From Kordiimonadaceae bacterium UBA4441 (lineage in GTDB: Bacteria > Pseudomonadota > Alphaproteobacteria > Sphingomonadales > Emcibacteraceae), in the NCBI GenBank assembly GCA_002390425.1, contig DGPL01000037.1, positions 1-7,849 on the forward strand: 7,849 nucleotides of DNA, written 5' to 3'. The notes below the pieces were generated by a model that saw only the letters and a program-made list of their open reading frames with translations, had not been told where the DNA came from and ran no database searches. A program made the translations under genes and the position numbers. Below are positions 1 through 4,132 of this stretch, in pieces. The number at the start of each line of letters is the position of its first letter. The stretch's first letter is position 1.

Positions 1-140
1 TCTTTAAGCGAATAATATTTTGCAATTGCATAATCCTCACAATCACCGTCTCTATTTAAAAATTGACTTATCGTGGCCCAATAATCTTTTTGTCGCCAAT
101 TGGTTATATCTGTAACATATGAAATATTATTCAAATGCAT
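1..140 (-). pseudogene. BTLCP/DUF920 transglutaminase-like cysteine peptidase, partial, apparently N-terminally truncated
   Basis: The minus strand encodes 46 residues before the left window edge. They contain the family hallmark: a Y-x2-D segment (Y8, D11), DYWAT at 19-23, then NRDGDCEDYAIAKYYSLK at 29-46, where Cys34 is the expected nucleophile. BTLCP proteins (LapG is the known member) are usually exported or periplasmic proteases with a signal peptide and roughly 80-100 residues before this region. Here the frame is closed by TAA at 168-170, and the only ATG is at 138-140, so those parts are missing. An AAGG lies 7 nt before that ATG, so a short product is possible. One base out of frame, at 143-154, the sequence reads IKAI, which would fit the family pattern just before the ATG; this suggests a frameshift. 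The usual Pro after DYWAT is Ile. The family call is firm; pseudogene status is inferred, because the 3' part lies outside the window. Confidence 0.72.
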
Positions 141-289
141 ATTATGGCCTTGATATGAAACATGCCATTACGACACTAATGGGTGAAGTGGATAATGTAT
201 ATGATCGTCGACCGGTTGTTGCTTTAATGAATTATTTGGAAAATAAGGGCGGGTTCGAAGAATGGCAACATTTCGGAAGGACCACGTAA
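119..289 (+). CDS. Small hypothetical protein, 56 aa, or remnant of a larger gene
   Basis: An open frame runs from ATG at 119 to TAA at 287-289. Possible later starts are ATG at 155 and 179. I do not recognise the product. Its second half (DRRPVVALMNYLENKGGFEE, followed by WQHFGRTT) has an ordinary soluble-protein composition and reads better than the opposite strand, where no frame is open across this stretch. No start has a convincing ribosome binding site. The first 20 or so codons overlap, in antisense, the start of the truncated BTLCP reading frame. It may therefore be a real small gene or the 3' remnant of a gene whose front was lost in the rearrangement that also truncated the peptidase. 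It ends 11 nt before the hairpin at 301-329. Confidence 0.3.
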   Translation: MKYYSNAYYGLDMKHAITTLMGEVDNVYDRRPVVALMNYLENKGGFEEWQHFGRTT

Positions 290-294
290 TATAT

Positions 295-329
295 AAAAAA
301 AGGCGTCTTGTTTAAAAAACAAGACGCCT
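295..329 (-). terminator. Rho-independent terminator of the small membrane protein gene
   Basis: A perfect 13-bp stem (301-313 pairing with 317-329, arm AGGCGTCTTGTTT) has a 3-nt loop. On the minus strand it is followed at once by six T (295-300) and an AT-rich run. This is a textbook intrinsic terminator for transcription leftward from 599. On the plus strand no T-run follows, so it is at best a weak terminator for the small ORF ending at 289. Confidence 0.9.
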
Positions 330-334
330 AGTAT

Positions 335-358
335 AGTACTTATCAGGTATTAAGTACT
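335..358. repeat. Inverted repeat AGTACTTA-N8-TAAGTACT
   Basis: Eight-base perfect arms at 335-342 and 351-358 are separated by an 8-nt loop. It lies in the 3' untranslated stretch between the stop codon at 390-392 and the terminator at 301-329, and has no T-run of its own. It could be an RNA stem in the leftward transcript or a protein-binding palindrome; the sequence does not decide between them. Confidence 0.55.
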
Positions 359-383
359 CAGGGTATAACCTTAGAAAAGATAT

Positions 384-398
384 CCTGAATTATTCAGG
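384..398. repeat. Short hairpin CCTGAA-TTA-TTCAGG over a stop codon
   Basis: Six-base perfect arms flank a 3-nt loop, and that loop is exactly the stop codon (TAA, minus strand) of the 69-aa membrane protein gene. With the inverted repeat at 335-358 and the terminator at 301-329 it makes three successive hairpins in about 100 nt of the same transcript. Confidence 0.5.
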
Positions 399-599
399 GT
401 TATTTGCTTCCCATTCTTTCTCGATTTTATTACGAGACTTGATCATGCCATCTGCAACATAAATGCAAAGGCCGCCTACAAGAACGGTTACAATCATAGC
501 AACAGCAGGTAACAATAAATGCGGCCCTGCGAGCGCAATTGAAACCAACAAAAATAATGTTACGATTCCACATGCGATAAAATTGATTGTATTAGCCAT
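390..599 (-). CDS. Small two-helix membrane protein, 69 aa, function unknown
   Basis: The predicted product has a hydrophobic segment at about residues 5-24, a short GPH turn, a second segment at about 28-49, and a charged C-terminal tail (KSRNKIEKEWEANNPE, 54-69). This suggests an inner-membrane hairpin with a cytoplasmic tail under the positive-inside rule, although the N-terminus could also be read as an uncleaved signal anchor. I do not recognise a family. The start at 597-599 is supported by AAGGAAG at 603-609. The gene stands alone: it is divergent from the gene at 772, has its own terminator at 295-329, and has an FNR-type palindrome about 50 bp upstream of its start codon. Expression under low oxygen or NO is therefore an inference. 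Small size leaves some doubt, but start signal, composition and terminator all agree. Confidence 0.72.
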   Translation of the reverse strand: MANTINFIACGIVTLFLLVSIALAGPHLLLPAVAMIVTVLVGGLCIYVADGMIKSRNKIEKEWEANNPE

Positions 600-650
600 T
601 TTCTTCCTTTTCTTTCCTGAGTAGTTTTAAAATATCATTCAATAAATTCA

Positions 651-664
651 TTGACCTAAGTCAA
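651..664. promoter_or_regulatory. FNR/FixK/DNR-type operator, TTGACCTAAGTCAA
   Basis: This is a perfect palindrome TTGAC-N4-GTCAA, with outer A/T (650, 665) extending the match to 6-bp arms. It fits the known binding consensus TTGAY-N4-RTCAA of CRP/FNR-family oxygen and NO regulators (Fnr, FixK, FnrL, DNR). It sits in the spacer between divergent genes. For a rightward start near 729 its centre would be at about -71.5, a class I activation position. For the leftward gene it could act near -40 from a start around 616-618. Which gene responds is not settled. Confidence 0.7.
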
Positions 665-695
665 TTACTTGGGTTTTTATCAAAAATCAAGGATT

Positions 696-723
696 TTGCC
701 AAAAGAAATGTTAATAATAATAC
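696..723 (+). promoter_or_regulatory. Possible sigma-70 promoter for the gene at 772
   Basis: TTGCCA (696-701) and TAATAC (718-723) are separated by 16 bp, giving a transcription start near 729-730. Such a start would leave a leader of about 42 nt before ATG 772 and would exclude translation from ATG 727. The match is imperfect in AT-rich DNA, so this is only a candidate. Confidence 0.35.
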
Positions 724-771
724 AGAATGTGTATGAAGGATGTCGTTATTGATGACTTGGTGGATAAGCGA

Positions 772-1101
772 ATGAAAAAAATAAAACTAAATGCATTGCA
801 AAACCGAACGCTGGCTTTATTTCAGGAGTTGGCGAAAAGTGAAGAAACATCAGCAAATATTGAAGGATCTGATGATATTTCAATTATGTTCTTACCAACA
901 CCGCACGGCGACCATGTTCATATTGGCAGGTTTGTTGTGTCGGCAAAAGATGCAAGTGGTCTCTCCAATGAAACAGTATGGAAAGCATTAGAACGCAAAG
1001 CCATGCTAAAATCGGAATTCCCATACCGAATCATCTTAAAACCTCTAGGTCAATCGCAAGAAACGGGTTTGTTCGGTAATTTTGAAGTATCAGACCATTA
1101 A
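772..1101 (+). CDS. Conserved hypothetical protein, 109 aa (124 aa if started at 727)
   Basis: The core opens with MKKIKLNALQNRTLALFQEL. It is followed by a variable acidic stretch, then a beta-rich centre (FLPTPHGDHVHIGRFVVSAK), a helical segment ASGLSNETVWKALERKAMLK, and a C-terminal SEFPYRIILKPLG. From memory this resembles small uncharacterised alphaproteobacterial proteins with an HGDHxHxG centre and an ALERKG-like helix; no function is known to me. There is no signal peptide or membrane segment, so it is probably cytoplasmic. I prefer ATG 772 because GGTGGA lies 7 nt upstream and the candidate promoter implies transcription from about 729. ATG 727 and 733 are in frame but lack a Shine-Dalgarno sequence. 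The three His in PHGDHVH could bind metal, but nothing proves it. The stop codon overlaps that of the convergent DUF983 gene. It shares its upstream spacer, including the FNR-type box, with the small membrane protein gene. Confidence 0.82.
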   Translation: MKKIKLNALQNRTLALFQELAKSEETSANIEGSDDISIMFLPTPHGDHVHIGRFVVSAKDASGLSNETVWKALERKAMLKSEFPYRIILKPLGQSQETGLFGNFEVSDH

Positions 1102-1490
1102 CGCTGTTCGTCGCCCTTAAGCTTCAAATGCCACATCAATCCGAGAACACCACCTTTAATATAAGGTAAAAATAGAAGTGTTAATAAAAGCGTGGCGGTT
1201 GGCCAAAAGGCCATTTGCATCCAAAGCTCTGGCTTATAGGTTGCCTCGACCACCACTAGAAGGGGAACAATGATGTGCCCTACGATAAAAATCGTAACGT
1301 AAGGTGGCATATCATCCGCACGAATTTCGCTTGTTGGCGCGCTACAATTAGAACAATCTTGGACTTTTAAATAACCGTTGAAGACATTGCCATTGCCACA
1401 ATGTGGACATGTGCGTTTAAATCCGCGTATAATTGATGTCATTGTTGAATATGCATCACGTGAATAGTTTTGTGTATCTGTTGCAATCAT
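1098..1490 (-). CDS. DUF983 family zinc-ribbon membrane protein, 130 aa
   Basis: Two CxxC knuckles (Cys28/Cys31 in CPHCGNGNVF and Cys46/Cys49 in CSNC) form a likely zinc ribbon. The family signature RADDMPPYVTIFIVGHI follows at 57-73, then two membrane segments at about 65-82 and 92-112, with LPYIKGGVLGLMW joining the second to the tail. This is the standard DUF983 layout and length. The family has no established biochemical role; in alphaproteobacteria some members lie near respiratory or cytochrome oxidase genes, which is not the case here. The start at 1488-1490 has AGG 7 nt upstream; an in-frame Met at residue 17 is an alternative that would keep the whole conserved part. It begins 14 nt after the dehydrogenase gene, so the two are probably cotranscribed. 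Its stop overlaps the stop of the opposing gene. Confidence 0.92.
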   Translation of the reverse strand: MIATDTQNYSRDAYSTMTSIIRGFKRTCPHCGNGNVFNGYLKVQDCSNCSAPTSEIRADDMPPYVTIFIVGHIIVPLLVVVEATYKPELWMQMAFWPTATLLLTLLFLPYIKGGVLGLMWHLKLKGDEQR

Positions 1491-1504
1491 TTTAATACCT
1501 GCAT

Positions 1505-2368
1505 TTATTTGTTTAGTAGAGTGATCAATGCTGAAGTATCCCAGCGCCCACCACCACTATTTTGAATTTCTTCATAAAACCCATCAACCATTTTTGTAAT
1601 GGGTAATGGAATATTTTTTTTCTCGGCTTCTTCAAGAGCAAAGCCGAGGTCTTTTCTCATCCAATCAAGGGCAAAACCAAAATCAAATTCATCGCGAACC
1701 ATTGTGTTTGAGCGGTTTTCCATTTGCCAGCTTTGTGCAGCCCCCTTGGATATAACGTCTACAACATCATCCGCATTTAAGCCCGATTTCATGGCAAAAT
1801 TGAGCGCCTCTGAGAGTCCTTGCACGACCCCTGCTATACAGATTTGATTAACCATCTTGGCCAATTGTCCGCTACCTGTTGGCCCTAAAAGCTTGCTTTT
1901 CTTAGCATAGCATTCAAGAATATTGGAAATCTTTGAATAGGTGCTTTCTTTTCCGCCAATCATGATGGTAAGCGCGCCGTTCTCAGCTCCGGCCTGACCG
2001 CCTGACACCGGCGCATCTAGGAATTCAATTAATTTTTTTTTGGTTTCTTGTTCTAGTTCGCGTGCAAGGTTGGCTGACGTGGTCGTATGATCGACTAAAA
2101 TACATCCTGAAGACATTCCTGCAATCGCACCATCCTCACCATAAACCACGGAACGCACATCATCATCATTACCCACACAGACAAAGACGATTTCGGCGCC
2201 ATTTGCGGCTTCTTTTGGGATCTTACCATAGCGCCCATTATATTCACCAGACCATTTTATCGCTTTTTCAGCTGTACGGTTATAAACACAAACATCATGA
2301 CCGGCATTTTGTAAATGACCTGCCATGGGATATCCCATTACACCTAATCCTATAAAGCTTATTTTCAT
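1505..2368 (-). CDS. Beta-hydroxyacid dehydrogenase family NAD(P)-dependent oxidoreductase (3-hydroxyisobutyrate dehydrogenase/glyoxylate reductase type)
   Basis: At 287 residues the protein has the usual family length. The N-terminal Rossmann fold starts at once with FIGLGVMGYPMA (GxGxxG at 7-12), and the second strand ends in YNRT (29-32); an Asn-Arg at this place is associated with NADPH preference. The substrate-binding signature DAPVSGGQAGAENG is at 118-131 (Ser122-Gly123-Gly124), and the catalytic lysine is in GQLAKMVNQ (Lys171, with Asn174). The C-terminal all-helical domain carries GAAQSWQMENR and the family's MRKDLGFALEEA. Such enzymes reduce semialdehydes or glyoxylate, or oxidise 3-hydroxyisobutyrate; the substrate cannot be fixed from sequence, so no symbol is given. 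It starts 9 nt after slyX ends, and its Shine-Dalgarno (AGG at 2377-2379) overlaps the slyX stop codon, which suggests translational coupling. It is probably cytosolic. Confidence 0.93.
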   Translation of the reverse strand: MKISFIGLGVMGYPMAGHLQNAGHDVCVYNRTAEKAIKWSGEYNGRYGKIPKEAANGAEIVFVCVGNDDDVRSVVYGEDGAIAGMSSGCILVDHTTTSANLARELEQETKKKLIEFLDAPVSGGQAGAENGALTIMIGGKESTYSKISNILECYAKKSKLLGPTGSGQLAKMVNQICIAGVVQGLSEALNFAMKSGLNADDVVDVISKGAAQSWQMENRSNTMVRDEFDFGFALDWMRKDLGFALEEAEKKNIPLPITKMVDGFYEEIQNSGGGRWDTSALITLLNK

Positions 2369-2377
2369 ATAATTATC

Positions 2378-2596
2378 CTAATAATGAGGGGGTTTTTCAT
2401 CCAGTAAACTAGACTGCTCAATTTGGGGATTATTTTCTAAACTTTCAATGCGGGAATTAGTTTTTGTGAGCTGCCCGCCCAAGCGTTCAATCATTGTCCA
2501 TTGTTCTGAAACCATGTCACTTAAATCGTTAATTTGCTGCTCTTGGTGCGCAATTTTGATTTCAAGTTCGTTAAGTCTATTTTTCAATTCGGTCAT
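2378..2596 (-). CDS. slyX: SlyX family coiled-coil protein, 72 aa
   Basis: The 72-residue product is almost entirely a heptad-patterned helix (LKNRLNELEIKIAHQEQQ, then DLSDMVSEQWTMIERLGGQL). It ends in the family's characteristic PPHY (69-72). SlyX proteins are small, probably oligomeric, cytosolic coiled-coil proteins of unknown biochemical function; the name comes from its genetic neighbourhood in enterobacteria, not from activity. The start at 2594-2596 has AAGG at 2606-2609, 9 nt upstream. It is the first gene of a three-gene unit with the dehydrogenase and DUF983 genes. The 2597-2659 stretch upstream must hold any promoter; GTTATATG in its middle is a possible -10, without a convincing -35. 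Confidence 0.9.
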   Translation of the reverse strand: MTELKNRLNELEIKIAHQEQQINDLSDMVSEQWTMIERLGGQLTKTNSRIESLENNPQIEQSSLLDEKPPHY

Positions 2597-2658
2597 AACA
2601 ATTATCCTTATGCCTCATATAACATGACTGCTTTTTTTTAGCCATAAAAATAGGAAAA

Positions 2659-2685
2659 CCACCACAATATTTTGCGGTGCTTTTT
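2659..2685 (-). terminator. Intrinsic terminator after gltBD
   Basis: Arms at 2660-2666 and 2673-2679 form a 7-bp stem. On the minus strand all pairs hold, one being a G-U wobble (2675/2664), and the stem is followed by GGTTTT and further on by TATTTTT. On the plus strand the same position is an A-C mismatch, although five T follow at 2681-2685. The pairing favours a leftward terminator about 30 nt after the gltD stop, separating gltBD from slyX. Confidence 0.6.
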
Positions 2686-2708
2686 AGAAACAATAAGAAA
2701 AGAAAACT

Positions 2709-4130
2709 TTATCTCGGTAAGTCTGATTTACCCATTAAAAATTCATCGACAGCGCGGGCCGCTTGACGGCCTTCACGGATGGCCCAAACCACGAGGGATT
2801 GACCGCGGCGCATATCTCCTGCGGTGAATATTTTTGGGATATCCGTCTTATAATTACTGACCGGTGCACTAACATTACCCCGATCATCTAGAGCGACGCC
2901 AAGTTGTTCTAATAGGCCTTCTTTTACGGGGTTCGTAAAACCCATTGCCAATAGAACCAGGTCCGCATCCATTTCATATTCACTGCCTTCAATTTTATTG
3001 AAGTTTTCATCGACTTCATGACATCGAATTGCTTCTACATTGCCATTTTCATCGCCAACAAACTCTGTAGTTGCGATGCTAAATATGCGGTCTGCGCCTT
3101 CTTCTTGCGATGTAGAGGTGCGAAAGACATGCGGCCAATGGGGCCATGTGGATCCTTTATCTTCTTTGGCTGGTGGCGCGGCCATAATTTCCAGCTGCGT
3201 GACTGAAACGGCACGTTGTCTGAATGATGTGCCGATACAATCTGATCCTGTATCCCCGCCGCCAATAACAACGACTTTTTTACCGCTTGCGACAATATCT
3301 TTTACATTTGGTAATGGCTCTCCTGCATTGCGACGGTTCTGCTGGGTCAGAAAATCCATAGCATAGTGAATACCGTTTAATTCACGGCCGGGGATGGGTA
3401 AATCACGGGGGTGTTCTGCGCCACCCGCAAGGATAACTGCATCATAATGGTCCGCTATTTTAGGGGCAAGTATATCTTTACCAACTTCCATGCTGATCCA
3501 AAAGGTCACGCCCTCACGTTCCATTTGACGCACACGGCGATCTATTAAACTTTTTTCCATTTTAAAATCGGGAATGCCGTAACGTAAAAGACCGCCAGCA
3601 CGGCGATTCTTTTCATAAACGGAAACATTATGGCCCGCACGCGCCAGCTGTTGCGCGGCAGCCATACCAGCAGGCCCGCTACCGACAACGGCGACTTTTT
3701 TATCGGTTTTATTTTCGTTGATGAGCGGCTTAATCCACCCTTTTTCCCACCCTTTATCCACAATTGCACATTCAATTGTCTTGATAGTAACAGGCTGTTC
3801 ATCGATATTAAGCGTACAAGCAGCTTCACAAGGTGCAGGGCATACGCGACCAGTAAATTCGGGAAAATTATTGGTAGAATGAAGGTTATCAGACGCTTCT
3901 TTCCACTCACGGTTCCAAACCAAATCATTCCAGTCCGGAATCATATTATTTACCGGGCAGCCCGTATGACAAAACGGAATGCCGCAATCCATACATCTGC
4001 CGCCTTGTTTGGCAACGGCACCATCCGAGAGCGGGTTAATAAATTCATTATAATGTCGAACACGATCGCCAGCTGGTGCATAGGTACGGTCTTGACGTGG
4101 TAATTCCATAAATCCAGTAGGTTTTCCCAT
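2709..4130 (-). CDS. gltD: Glutamate synthase (NADPH) small subunit
   Basis: This is the beta subunit of GOGAT. It takes electrons from NADPH to FAD and passes them through 4Fe-4S clusters to the large subunit. The 473-residue length is typical. The N-terminal Fe-S domain has C46-x2-C49-x4-C54-x3-C58 (CMDCGIPFCHTGC) and C97-x3-C101-x3-C105 (CPAPCEAAC). The FAD-binding dinucleotide fold is GSGPAG at 150-155, with the Glu-containing VYEKNRRAGGLLRYGIP after it. The NADPH fold is GGGDTG at 290-295. The C-terminal FAD contact is TAGDMRRGQSLVVWAIREGR at 436-455. All expected residues are present and no break is seen. It starts 2 nt after the gltB stop; its Shine-Dalgarno AGGAG (4138-4142) lies inside the last codons of gltB, so translation is probably coupled, giving matched subunit amounts. 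It acts in the cytosol in nitrogen assimilation with glutamine synthetase. Confidence 0.98.
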   Translation of the reverse strand: MGKPTGFMELPRQDRTYAPAGDRVRHYNEFINPLSDGAVAKQGGRCMDCGIPFCHTGCPVNNMIPDWNDLVWNREWKEASDNLHSTNNFPEFTGRVCPAPCEAACTLNIDEQPVTIKTIECAIVDKGWEKGWIKPLINENKTDKKVAVVGSGPAGMAAAQQLARAGHNVSVYEKNRRAGGLLRYGIPDFKMEKSLIDRRVRQMEREGVTFWISMEVGKDILAPKIADHYDAVILAGGAEHPRDLPIPGRELNGIHYAMDFLTQQNRRNAGEPLPNVKDIVASGKKVVVIGGGDTGSDCIGTSFRQRAVSVTQLEIMAAPPAKEDKGSTWPHWPHVFRTSTSQEEGADRIFSIATTEFVGDENGNVEAIRCHEVDENFNKIEGSEYEMDADLVLLAMGFTNPVKEGLLEQLGVALDDRGNVSAPVSNYKTDIPKIFTAGDMRRGQSLVVWAIREGRQAARAVDEFLMGKSDLPR

Positions 4131-4132
4131 TT

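Noticed and set aside
9..132. 11-bp inverted repeat GAATAATATTT (9-19) / AAATATTATTC (122-132)
   Set aside because: It is pure AT-rich sequence apart from its ends and lies within coding sequence; there is no longer symmetry around it. It is probably chance, though it sits near the suspected junction.
683..697. Small hairpin AAAATC-AAG-GATTTT upstream of the gene at 772
   Set aside because: The arms are six AT-rich bases in an AT-rich spacer, with no match to a known operator; too weak to call.
727..735. ATG 727 or ATG 733 as the start of the conserved hypothetical protein
   Set aside because: They have no Shine-Dalgarno and lie at about the predicted transcription start; ATG 772 has GGTGGA at a good distance. 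They are not excluded outright.
900..920. HGDHVH read as a metallo-beta-lactamase HxHxDH motif
   Set aside because: The residue order does not match HxHxDH, and the protein is far too short for that fold.
3545..3928. Minus-strand open frame of 127 codons, and the plus-strand frame at 3630-4103 opposite gltD
   Set aside because: Both lie wholly inside gltD, which shows every expected motif without interruption; they are shadows of its codon pattern.
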